Assembly: GCA_963772975.1 (NCBI GenBank)
Contig: CAVYZH010000010.1
Span: forward strand, 960,576-1,024,575
Origin: AC-32 sp963772975
Lineage (GTDB): Bacteria > Actinomycetota > Thermoleophilia > Gaiellales > Gaiellaceae
Reading direction: 5' to 3'
DNA: 64,000 bases
Position numbers and translations under genes: made by a program
Notes under the pieces: generated by a model
The model's database searches: none
What the model was told of the DNA's origin: nothing
Seen by the model: the letters and a program-made list of their open reading frames with translations, nothing else
Shown: in pieces, positions 1 through 9,500 of the stretch
Layout of the letters: each line of letters opens with the position of its first letter
Position numbering within the stretch: position 1 is the stretch's first letter

Positions 1-1
1 C

Positions 2-1441
2 GACGCCGACGCCGCGGTGATCCGGCTGCTTGCCGGCGACGAGCTGGTCGCCGCGGCGGGAATGGGGGAGGAGGCGGAGGACGTGCTCGACTCGCGCGTC
101 GCCTCGACCGCACGCCTCGCCGGTGACGCCGTGCAGTCGCGGGCGCCGGTCGCGGTCTCGGATGCTCGGGAGGACCAGCGCCTGCTGCAGGCCGACCCGA
201 TGCTCGCCGCCGGCTACGCCTCCTGCGTGGCCGCGCCGCTCCTCGGCCCCGAAGGAGCAGTCCAGGGCGTGCTCTCGGTCTACTGCCGCGCCCCGCGGGC
301 CTGGCGCGAGGAGGAGATCGAGGCGCTCGCGGCGTTTACCGGCAACGCGTCGGCCGCGCTCTCGAGCGCCGAGCTCTACCAGAGCGTCGCGCTCGAGAAG
401 GAGCGTAGCGTGGCGATTCTCGCCAACATCGCCGACGGGATCGTGGCCGTCGACCGCGAGGGCAAGGTCGTGCTCTGGAACGGCGCCGCCGAGCGCATCA
501 CCGGCGTTCCCGGCGACGACGCGCTCGGCCACCCGCCGAGCGAGGTGCTGCAGCGCGACCTCGAGTCGGGCGAGGACGTGCCCGCAGGCGAGCGGCTAGT
601 GCCGCTCCGCCGCGGCGGCGAGGAGATCTGGCTTTCGCTGACCGAGGCCGTCATGCGCGACCCTGCCGGCGCGGTGGCCGGCCGCATCTTCGCCTTCCGC
701 GACATCTCCTCTGAGCGGGTCGTCGAGCAGATGAAGTCCGAGTTCGTCTCGAACGTCTCCCGCGAGCTGCGCTCCCCGCTGACCTCGATCTACGGCTTCG
801 CCGAGACGCTGCTCCGCGACGACGTGCTCTTCGGCGAGGAGGAGCGCACCACGTTCCTCAGCTACATCGCCTCGGAGGCCGGTCGCCTGACCTCGATCGT
901 CGACCGCCTGCTCGCGGTCGCCCAGCTCGATTCCGGCGATCTCCAGGTGCAGCTCGGTGCCACCGATGTCGGCGAGGTCGTGGCCGAGGTCGTCGCCGCC
1001 GCCAAGCAGTCGCTCGTGCTCGACGGCCACGAGTTCGTGCTCGATCTTCCGCCCGAGCCGCTGGCCGCCGCGGCCGACCGCGAGAAGCTCCGGCAGATCG
1101 TGATGGATCTCGTTGAGAATGCCGTCAAGTACTCGCCCGGAGGCGGCACCGTGCGGGTCTCGGCCCGCCGTCGCGACGACACCGTGGAGGTGAGTGTGGA
1201 CGACGAGGGAATCGGCATCCCGCAGTCGGAGCAGAGCCGGATCTTCGCGAAGTTCTACCGCGCCGAAAGCAGCGGCCGAGATCTCGCGAGCGGGGGCACC
1301 GGCCTCGGGCTCTTCATCGCCAAGGAGCTGCTCGCCGCCATGCACGGCCGCATATCGGTGCGCTCGGTCGAGGGTGAAGGCTCGAGCTTCGTGTTCGCGT
1401 TGCCACTCTCGGCGGCGCCGGTCTTGAGCGAGCGCGAGTGA
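2..1441 (+). CDS. Sensor histidine kinase (GAF-PAS-HisKA-HATPase), 5' end cut by window; phosphoacceptor His reads Arg
   Basis: Two-component sensor kinase. The frame is open from base 2; codons ahead of the GTG at 17 read DADAAVIRLL, a typical GAF strand, so the real start lies left of the window. Order seen: end of a GAF domain (to about base 370), PAS domain (about 400-720), dimerisation helix (about 720-930), HATPase_c (about 1060-1430) with N box DLVENAVKYS, G1 box DEGIGI and G2 box GGTGLGL. No membrane segment is visible in the part present. The H box reads VSRELRSPLT where the family has SHELRTPLT: codon 761-763 is CGC (Arg) instead of His. The ATP-binding boxes look intact. A receiver-only regulator follows 49 bases later and is the likely partner. 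If the Arg is real, ordinary autophosphorylation is impossible; a CAC-to-CGC base error is the alternative. Confidence 0.9.
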   Translation, partial: DADAAVIRLLAGDELVAAAGMGEEAEDVLDSRVASTARLAGDAVQSRAPVAVSDAREDQRLLQADPMLAAGYASCVAAPLLGPEGAVQGVLSVYCRAPRAWREEEIEALAAFTGNASAALSSAELYQSVALEKERSVAILANIADGIVAVDREGKVVLWNGAAERITGVPGDDALGHPPSEVLQRDLESGEDVPAGERLVPLRRGGEEIWLSLTEAVMRDPAGAVAGRIFAFRDISSERVVEQMKSEFVSNVSRELRSPLTSIYGFAETLLRDDVLFGEEERTTFLSYIASEAGRLTSIVDRLLAVAQLDSGDLQVQLGATDVGEVVAEVVAAAKQSLVLDGHEFVLDLPPEPLAAAADREKLRQIVMDLVENAVKYSPGGGTVRVSARRRDDTVEVSVDDEGIGIPQSEQSRIFAKFYRAESSGRDLASGGTGLGLFIAKELLAAMHGRISVRSVEGEGSSFVFALPLSAAPVLSERE

Positions 1442-1490
1442 ATCGGCCTGCGAACGGGCATAGGCAAGCCTTCGGAAAGAGAGAGCGTGA

Positions 1491-1934
1491 ATGACGCGGG
1501 TATTGGTAATCGACGACGAAGCACCGATCCGCCTCCTCTGCCGCGTGAACCTCGAGGCGGAGGGAATGGAGGTGCTCGAGGCGAGCGACGGGCCGACGGG
1601 GCTCGAGATGGCTCGCAACGACGAGCCGGACGTGATCCTGCTCGACGTGATGATGCCCGGCCTCGACGGCTGGCAGGTCGCCGAGGAGCTGATCGACGGC
1701 GAGCGCACGAACGGGATCCCGATCGTCTTCCTGACCGCCCGAGCCGAGGCGCGCGACCGCGCCCGCGGGCTCGACCTCGGCGGAATCGACTACGTCACGA
1801 AGCCGTTCAACCCGGTGGAGCTGGCGCCGCTCGTCCGCGAGCTGATCGACCGCGTCGACCGCGGCGAGCGCGACGCCCTACGGCGCGAGAAGCTCGCCGA
1901 GCTGCGCGACCTGTTGGATCCGCCCGCCGCTTAG
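1491..1934 (+). CDS. Single-domain response regulator (CheY-like receiver)
   Basis: A 147-residue receiver with no output domain. Acidic pocket D8-D9-E10, phosphoacceptor D52 (in LLDVMMPGLDG), T82 and K104 (in TKPF) are all present, so phosphorylation should work. The last ~35 residues are a charged helix (RREKLAELRDLL) beyond the receiver fold. ATG at 1491 follows a purine-rich GGAAAGAGAGAG. It lies just after the sensor kinase at 2-1441 and probably shares its transcript. Without a DNA-binding domain it must pass the signal by protein contact or phosphotransfer. Its end overlaps the convergent CAP-domain gene by 4 bases. The family is clear; the target is unknown. Confidence 0.92.
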   Translation: MTRVLVIDDEAPIRLLCRVNLEAEGMEVLEASDGPTGLEMARNDEPDVILLDVMMPGLDGWQVAEELIDGERTNGIPIVFLTARAEARDRARGLDLGGIDYVTKPFNPVELAPLVRELIDRVDRGERDALRREKLAELRDLLDPPAA

Positions 1935-2410
1935 CGGCCGGCGAAGTCGGTCGTCACCATCAGCGTGTGCCGGTGCCCGGCGAAGCAGCCGCGGAGGGCG
2001 CCGACCCCGACGATGCGGTACCCCGGGTGCAGCAGGTTCGCGCGGTGCTCGGGGCTCGCGAGCCACAGCTGCAGGATCGTGCGGGCGGCGCGCAGCCGGC
2101 CCTGGCTCCACGCGAGGTTCTCGCCGACCCGCTTCGCGTGGACGCCGGTCCGGCGGATGCGCGTGGAGAAGGCGCCGTGGGCGAAGGTGCCGGTGCGGAG
2201 CATGCGCGAGCTGTGCGCACGGGCGGCGCGCTCGAGCCTCGCGTCGGCACGCAGCGGCTGCAGGCCGTTGGCGAGGCGCACCTCGTTCATGGCGGTCAGC
2301 AAGGACGCCTCCGGCGGAGTCAACGTCGCGGTCGAGGCCGCATCGGCGGCTCCGGCCAAGCTAAGCGCGGTGACGACGGCCGCCACCCCGGTGCGTACTC
2401 GTCTGGCCAC
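1931..2410 (-). CDS. Secreted CAP (SCP/PR1-like) domain protein
   Basis: Small exported protein of the CAP superfamily, roughly 159 residues from the GTG at 2410. It opens with a short basic stretch and a hydrophobic core ending in AGAADA, a plausible signal peptide, then runs straight into the CAP fold: LLTAMNEVRLANGL, HSSRML, VGENLAWS and SPEHRANLLHPGY, which carry the usual His/Glu cavity residues. The frame is open to a start at 2506, but that would put about 30 non-hydrophobic residues before the signal peptide, so the inner GTG is preferred. No catalytic role is established for bacterial CAP proteins; sterol or lipid binding is known for eukaryotic members. A second CAP gene lies at 14649-15185. 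Confidence 0.85.
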   Translation of the reverse strand: MARRVRTGVAAVVTALSLAGAADAASTATLTPPEASLLTAMNEVRLANGLQPLRADARLERAARAHSSRMLRTGTFAHGAFSTRIRRTGVHAKRVGENLAWSQGRLRAARTILQLWLASPEHRANLLHPGYRIVGVGALRGCFAGHRHTLMVTTDFAGR

Positions 2411-2530
2411 GAGTGGGCGGCATGTAACCACAGGTTGCGGACGTAAGCCGTCGGAAACCGTGACAAATGTGATTTGAAACAGCGAAAAGCTGCGCAAACA
2501 CCGCAAAGTTTCCGGGTTACACTCAGCAAA

Positions 2531-2605
2531 CGGGACGTAGCGCAGCCTGGTTAGCGCGCCTGCTTTGGGAGCAGGAGGCCGGCGGTTCGAATCCGCCCGT
2601 CCCGA
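2531..2605 (+). tRNA. tRNA-Pro (anticodon TGG)
   Basis: 75-nt cloverleaf: acceptor CGGGACG paired with CGTCCCG, D arm GCGC...GCGC, anticodon stem CCTGC/GCAGG around loop TTTGGGA (anticodon TGG at 2566-2568), T arm with GGTTCGAATCC, discriminator A, no encoded CCA. The convergent cyclase gene's stop codon begins at the very next base, so there is no spacer. Confidence 0.97.
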
Positions 2606-5600
2606 CTAGATGGGCACTTCAGGCGTGGAGACGACGCCCAGCCGCGCCAACAGGCCGCGCGCCTCCGCGGCTTCGGCCGTCGCGTTGACTCCAGCGCGCG
2701 TCTTCAGGTCGCCGATCGCGCCGAGCGTCACGGCCAGCTCGTAGCTCTCGTCCGCTACGCGCGCCAGCTCCATGCTCTGCTCGAACGCGGCCAGCGCCTC
2801 GTCGGCCTGCCCGAGCTGCTCCAGGGCGTAGCCGCGGATGCGGTGGGCGAGCGCGTTCTGCAGCGAGCCGCCGCCGGACTCGCGGATCCCGGCGAGCGCC
2901 GCCTCGACGCCCTCGAGTGCCTCCTCCGGCTTCCGGGCGAGCACGGCCCACTCGGCGAGACGGGCCCTCACCTCGTCGACCAGGCTTGCCGACTCGATCT
3001 CCTCCGCGATTCCGAGCGCTTCGTTCAGCAGCCGGTGCGCGTCGTCGAGCTCGCCGCCGCGCGCGGCGATCCTTCCGAGGTTCGAGAGCGCGTGCGTCAG
3101 CAGCAGGCGATGGCCGGCGTTGGCGAACACCTCGCGGGCCTCCTCGGCCAGGGCGGCCGCGGTCGTCAGGTAGCCCTGGTCGGACTTGATCTCGCCGATG
3201 TTGTTCGTGATCGTCGCCGCGCCGACGACGTCGCCGATCCGCTCGCGCAACGCCTTGCTGCGGTCGTAGTGCTCGAGCGCCTGCTGCCAGCGCCCCTCGT
3301 AGTAGGCGTCGACACCGAGGTTGTTGAGCACGTTCGCCTGGCCGAGCAGGTCGCCGATGTCCTCGTAGATCGGCAGCGCGAGCCCGCGCAACGCCGCTCG
3401 CTCGGGGCTGCGGTTCGAGATGTAGGCGAGGTGCATCAGGTAGTAGGCGTGCGCGAGCGCCGGCAGGTCGTCCGCCTTCCCAGCCTCCTCGACGACCTGC
3501 TTGCACCAGCCGGCGCCGTCGACGAACTCCCCCTGACGCACGCGCACGCCCGCGTACGCGAGCGCGAGCTCGGAGCGCATCCGCACCTGCTCGTCGGGCT
3601 CGAGCTCGTCGAGCGAGCGGAGGCCGCGGTTGTACCAGCGGAGCGCCTCGGGGTAGCGCCCGAAGCGCTCGCGGATCACGCCTTCCTTCAGCAGCAGCCT
3701 GGGGTGGGAGTCGAGCTCGCGCGCCTTCGCGTACGCCTCCTCCGCGTCGGCGTAGAGGCCGGCGAGCTCGCTGACGTCGCCGAGCGCCTCCCAGGCGCGC
3801 GCCAGCTCGGCCGAGTCGAGCTCGAGCTGCGGCGCGAGGTCGACTGCGCGCCGGTAGAAGCCCGCCGCCTCGACGTTCGCGAACTTCTCCTGCGCGCGCT
3901 CGCCGGCGACGAGCGAGTAGCGGTAGCTCTTCTCGGCGTCGCCGGCGTGGAAGAAATGCAGCGAGAGCAGCTCGGCGAACTCGCCGCGGCCTTCGCCTTC
4001 GAGCCGCTCATAGGCTTCGCCGACCTTGCCGTGGAGCTCGCCGCGCCGCTTGTAGGAGAGGCCCTCGTAGGCCGCGTCGCGGAAGAGCGCGTGACGGAAG
4101 CGGAAGGCGCCGGGGGTGTAGGGATCGCGCTCGACGAACTCGGCAAGCCGGTCCCAGGCCTCCGAGTCGGCGGAGGCCTCGAGGTCGTCGGCCAGCACCT
4201 CGCCCACGAGCTCGGAGCTGAAGCTCGCCCCGAGCACCGCCGCGTAGCGCAGGAGCGCGCGGTCGCCCGGCTGCAGCTTGTCGATCCTCGTCGCGACGAC
4301 CGCCTCGACGCTCTCCGGCAATGCCTCTTCCTCGGGCGCGCCCGAGGACGCGACGAGCTCCTGCAGGAAGAGCGGGTTGCCGCCGGCGCGGCCGGCGATC
4401 GCGGCCGCCTCGTGCTGGAGCAGGCCCTGCGCGGCGGCCGCGCCGATCAGCTCCTGCGAGGCCTCGTCGTCGAGTGGCTGCAGCTGGATCGTCATCGCGG
4501 GGATCGGAGGCACGCCGTCGGCCGCCGAGAAGCCGCCCTCGACGGGCCGGCGGGTCGCGCATACGAGCCACGGGCGGGTCGAGACCTGGCCGCCGAGGTG
4601 GCGCAGGAGCTCGGACGAGGCCTCGTCCATCCAGTGGACGTCCTCGATCACGAGCAAGGTCGGGCCCTCGAGCAGCTTCGTCAGCACCGACTCGACGACG
4701 CCGTGCAGGCGGGCCCGCCGGAACGCCGGCTGGAGCTCTTCGACCTCCTTGGTCGGCTCGACGTGGACGTCGAGGGGCAGCGCGACGAGCGGCAGCCACG
4801 GCATGAGCTCGGGGTCCAGCTCCGCCACGCGTTCGCGCAGCGCGTCCGGGGCAGCGCCGTTCTGCGGCAGCTCGAGCAGCGAGCGGAGCAGGCCGCGGAA
4901 GGCGAAGTACGGCGTCGAAGCCTCGTACTGGGCGCATGCCGTCGTCACCGAGAGCAGGTCCGGCGCCTGCGCCTGCAGCTCCTCGACGAGCCGCGACTTG
5001 CCCATCCCGGGCTCGCCGATCAGCTCGACCAGGTTGCCGAAGCCCATCCGCACCGGCGCGAGCGCCGCGGAGAGGATCGTCAGCTCGCGCTCGCGGCCGA
5101 CGAACGGGAGCCGGCGCTCGGGCTCGACTGCGGCGGTGCCGGAGACGGCGACGACGTCGAAGGCCGTGACCGGCTCGGCGATGCCCTTCAGCGTCAGCGG
5201 CTCGAGCTCGACCGTCTCGAACGTGCTGCGCGAGCGCTCGAGCAGATCCGACGTCGTCAGCACCTGGCCGGGCTTGGCCTTGCCCATCAGCCTCGCGGCG
5301 AGGGCGGCCGTCTTGCCGAGGATCGTGTAGGTGCGCCGGAAGCGGGCACCGACCTCGCCTGCGAAGACGCGGCCACGGGCGGTGCCGATCCGGAGCGGCA
5401 GCTCGGTCGTGAGGTCGCCGATTCCGCGCGCGGTGCGCAGGAGGCGCTCCTCGTCCTCGCCCGCGGTCTCCGGCGCGCCGGCGACGATGATCATCTTGCC
5501 GCCGTCGGTGTCGATGTCGGTCTCGAGGAAGGTGACGCCGTGCTCGTCCGCGACGCGCTGGGCGCCCGTGACGAGCTCGTCGAGCACCGTGGCAACTCGT

Positions 5601-6413
5601 TCGGCGCCTGATTCGGCAAGCAGCGCGTCGACACCGCCGAAGTGCACGAAGGCAACGGAGGCCTGCCGGTGCTCGGACTCGGCGCGGCCGTCCGCGAGCA
5701 CACGGCGGATTGGGCCGGGCACGCAGGCGGCGAGATCGATGCCCTCGAGCGGCGGCAGCGGCTCGATCCCGCCGCTCGTCCCCGCCGAGAGCTTCAGCAG
5801 ACGGCCACCGTCCTTCGCCCCACCGAGCAGCTCAGCTGGGAGCGTTGCCGAGGTCTCGTCACTGACGAGGATCTCTCCGGCTTCGGCGCCCGACTCCATT
5901 GCCACGGTTCGCGTGACGCCGGGCCCCGTCAGCAGCAGCTCCCGGTGCGACTCGCCGACGAGGAAGAAGTCGTACGCGTCGGCGTGGATGCCGACGTGCA
6001 TCTTCAGCGTCGACCGGCCCGACCGAGGTCTGCGGCTCTCCGAGCTCCTGGAGCGCGGTGCGCATCCCGTAGGCGGCGTCGCAGGCCCGAGCGGCATGGT
6101 CCTCGCCCGTGAAGAAGAGCAGCAGCGCGTCGCCGCCGAACTTGAGCAGGCCGCCGCCGAAGGCGTAGGCGACGTCGAGCAGGCGCTCGAAGGTGCGGTT
6201 CATCACCTCGGTCACCTCCTCGGCGCCGAGCTTGCCCTTCTGCGCGAGCCGCTCGTTCAGCGCCGTGAAGCCCGAGATGTCGACGAAGGCGAGCGTTCCC
6301 TCGAGCCGGCGGTGTCGCGCTTCGGGGTCAACGCGCAGCCAGTCGACGACGACGCGCGGCACAAACGGCGTCAGGTCGACGAACGATGAGCTGGTCTCAG
6401 GAACCGCGGTCAC
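2606..6413 (-). CDS. Tandem class III nucleotide cyclase-AAA ATPase-TPR signalling protein (frame broken near 6017)
   Basis: Multidomain protein of about 1,270 residues resembling mammalian soluble adenylyl cyclase in domain order. The N-terminal cyclase domain C1 has FVDISGFTALNE and KFGGDALLLFF, supplying the two metal-binding Asp. A second domain C2 follows (FVHFGGVDALL ... TILGKTAALAARL) with substitutions at usual catalytic positions: His for the first metal Asp, and Lys/Ala where the family has the Asp/Asn of IGDTVNLAAR. Next is an AAA-type ATPase (Walker A GEPGMGKS, Walker B LLVIEDVHWMDE), then about 500 residues of TPR-like helices. The frame is broken near 6017 inside GGGCC: one extra C separates the first ~130 residues from the rest, and both sides remain clearly homologous. 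I read this as one gene with a base error. It diverges from the giant secreted protein at 6573 with 160 bases between. Cofactor (ATP or GTP) cannot be told. Confidence 0.85.
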
Positions 6414-6471
6414 AAGCCCTCCGGCGCCCGCTTCGTAGCCCCTCCAGCGCCGAAAAGGGATTCTCGCATGC

Positions 6472-6499
6472 TTGACAATCTCCCTCGGCGGCGTAGTGT
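6472..6499 (+). promoter_or_regulatory. Sigma70-type promoter for the giant secreted protein
   Basis: A perfect -35 TTGACA at 6472-6477, 16-base spacer, and -10 TAGTGT at 6494-6499 (actinobacterial TANNNT form). It sits 73 bases before the preferred ATG at 6573 in the 160-base divergent gap, after an A-rich patch (CGAAAAGGGATTC). It is the most consensus-like promoter I see in the window. Confidence 0.6.
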
Positions 6500-6572
6500 C
6501 TGCCGCGGTCGTGAGGTTCCATCACGGCCGGGGAATGGGACTGATGGCGTCTGCGGCCGAGAGGGGTTTTTC

Positions 6573-9500
6573 ATGATAGTTCGTCGTTTCGCGCTGGTCG
6601 CTGTGGCGGCAGCAGCTCTACTAATGCTCGCGACCGGCGGCACGGCCGCCGAGGCGCCTCCGCCCGCCGACGGGATCAGTCCGACTCCAGTCAATGTGAC
6701 GCTTGGGAAGGGCAGCTCGACGACCGTCGAGTCGACCCTTCATCTGGCGAAGCTGCCCGGGGCTGCCGACATCCTGCTCGCGTTCGACACGACCGGCAGC
6801 ATGGGCGCCGCGATCACCGACGCGAGCAACGACGCCGAGGCGTTGGTCTCGCAGCTTCAGGAGAGCATCCCGCACGCGAAGTTCTCCGTCGCCGAGTTCA
6901 AGGATTACGGCGACACGTTGGTGGGCGTGAACGCCGTGTCGGGCCTCCCGTGGCGAGTCGCGCAGGACTTTACGGACAACTCGGGCAGCGGCTCGTGCGA
7001 AGGGCAAACGCCGATCAAGTGTGCTCTAGGAAGCTTGAGCGCGGCGGGCGGTGGCGACGAACCTGAGGCCTACAACACCGCCTTTTACGAGGCGTTCAGC
7101 GACATGCACCTGCATTGGGATGCCGGTGCTGCGCGCTTCATGATCGTCCTCGGCGACTCGCTACCCCACGATGCGACGCTGCACACCGACTTCCCGGATT
7201 GCCCAAACACACCACCGACCGATCCCGGACCTCCCGGAGTCGGAGCTCTCAGGTCGTTGCCGACTCTCCAAACGCTTCACGAGACATGGCACACGAACGT
7301 CTCCTTCGTCACATACAACCCACGCGCCTGGCAAGGCGGTCCTTTCCAGGTCGCCACCTGCCAAGGGGCACTCGCCGCCTACACGGGCGGCAGCGGGGTC
7401 ACGCACGCCACCGGTACCGCATCGCTCAGGGAGCAGATCGTCGCCCTGGTGAACCAGGCGGCATCGCATGTCGACAGCGTCACGTTCAACGTCGATGGGC
7501 CCGAGGCGTCGGTGAAGCCGACGCTGAGCTTCAACCCACCGACACTGGGCCCGACGACCGCGCCCGCTGATCTCGCGTACACGCTGACCGTCCAGGTCCC
7601 TAGCGGCACACCGACCGGGACGTACGACTACACCGTGCACGCGAACGTCGACGGCAGCGACCGCGCCCAGCAGCACGTCCACGTCACCGTCTCCGACACG
7701 ACCGTCAGCGGTCTGACGATGACCTCCGACGAGCAGTCGGTGCCGGCGGGGATCAAGTCGGTCCCGCTCGGGTCGGTTCCGGTGAACCGCCTCGCGACGC
7801 TGAGCCCGGACCCGAACTCCGGGCCCGCCGGCTCCACGGGCGCAGCTGGCTCGATCGGCGCAGCTGGCTCGATTGGCACTGCAGGCTCGATCGGAGCCGT
7901 CGGCTCGATCGGAGCTGCGGGCTCGATCGGTGCAGCCGGTTCCATCGGCGCCGCGGGTTCGATCGGGGTCGGCTATATCGGGCTCGGGACGATCGGTGCG
8001 GCCGGCTCGATCGGCACCGCCGGCTCGATCGACACGGCCTCGATCCCCGGAGGCGGGGCGGTTCTGAAACGGATCGTGCTGTCCGACCTCCCGCTCTCCG
8101 GCGCAACCTGGGCGGACATCCTCAAGAACACGCCCATGGCCAACCAACCGCTCCAGGCCCTGACGTTCTACGACATGGCCACCTACGCCACCCCGGACAC
8201 CGGCGGTGACGGGAAGACGCCGTGGGGGCGGCTGACGTCGCTGCCGCTGAGCAAGGTCCCGTTCGTGACGAGCCTCTGGCGCAACGTCCCGCTCGGCGCG
8301 GTCCTGCTCGGCAACACCACGCTCAACCACCTTTCTCCGCCGGCGAAGCCCGACGGGAGTTACTACGCCAGCTGGACGGATGCACTCAACGATCCGGCCA
8401 CACGTGGAAGCGCCGCGGGCGTGACCTTGTCCACGAACACTGTCTTCGGCGTCGCGATCGCAGGTCAGCTCGGGACGCAGAATCTCGGCTCGATCCGCGT
8501 CGGCTCGATCGGGGCAGCCGGCTCGATCGGCGCCGCGGGCTCGATCGGCGCCGCGGGCTCGATCGGAGCGGTCGGCTCGATCAAGGCGAGCTCGCTCGAC
8601 CTCCGCTTCACGGGTCTTGCCAATGTCCCCTTGACTGCCGCGGCGATCAATCCGCTTTCCGATGTGGTGAATTGCAGCGGCTCCTTCAACTGCACGGGAA
8701 AGACGCTAGGCGATGCCTCTGCGGCCAACGCCATCCTGCCCGCGCTGACGCTAGAGCAGCTCTTCGAGCACCTGCAGCCCCCGTACTACACCAACACCAC
8801 CATCACGATCGGGCAGCTCGTCCAGGCGATGCTCACTGCCTCGGACTATCCGTGGGAGGAGATCCTGCTCGACGGCCTGCAGAACATTTCCGGCGTGGGT
8901 ACGGGCCTCAACGTCCACTACCACGTCGACTTCGACCTCGTCTGCGCGGCGAGCCCCACGCTCACATCGGTCCACGTAAAGCTGCCGAAGGGCTTCTTCC
9001 CCGTTGCGGGCTCGTCCAAGTTCTCGTACGCCGGCGGAGCTCAGCTGGCCGCGGCCGATCCGACCGACAACGGCGACGGGCCGGTCTGGTCGTCTCCCCC
9101 TGGCACACCGTGTCCGGGCACGGCCACCCGGCACGTGCGGCTCGACTTCGCCTCGTACTCGGGGCTGACGATCGGGACGCAGACTTCGAAGGTCGACGTG
9201 ACGGCCAGCGGCACGTATTCGGCACCGGACCAGGCGCCCGTGACCGTCACCCAGCACTGGGAGCCGAATGACGATCCTGCGACCGCTCCTACAATCGACA
9301 AGAACACTCTTGTCGTGGGTCATGTCGCGGCCTCGAGCGACCGTGAATTCTTCCGCTTCCCGCTCGACGGGCTCGCCTCTGGGACCAAGGTGCAGGTCTA
9401 TCTCAAGGTTCCTCGCGACGCGGATCTCGACCTTGTGGTGAACAAGCCTCCCGCGCCCGGCGTGCAGTCGAGTGGCGCGGCCGGCTCGATCGGTGCCGCC

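Noticed and set aside
2843..5611. Long open frame on the plus strand opposite the cyclase gene
   Set aside because: Arg/Val/Leu-rich shadow of a G+C-rich gene on the other strand; no motif, and the minus strand shows clear cyclase, Walker and TPR features.
7161..8330. Long minus-strand frame across the repeat region
   Set aside because: Arg/Asp/Gly-rich frame mirroring GGC/TCG/ATC codons of the repeats; no ribosome-binding site or domain.
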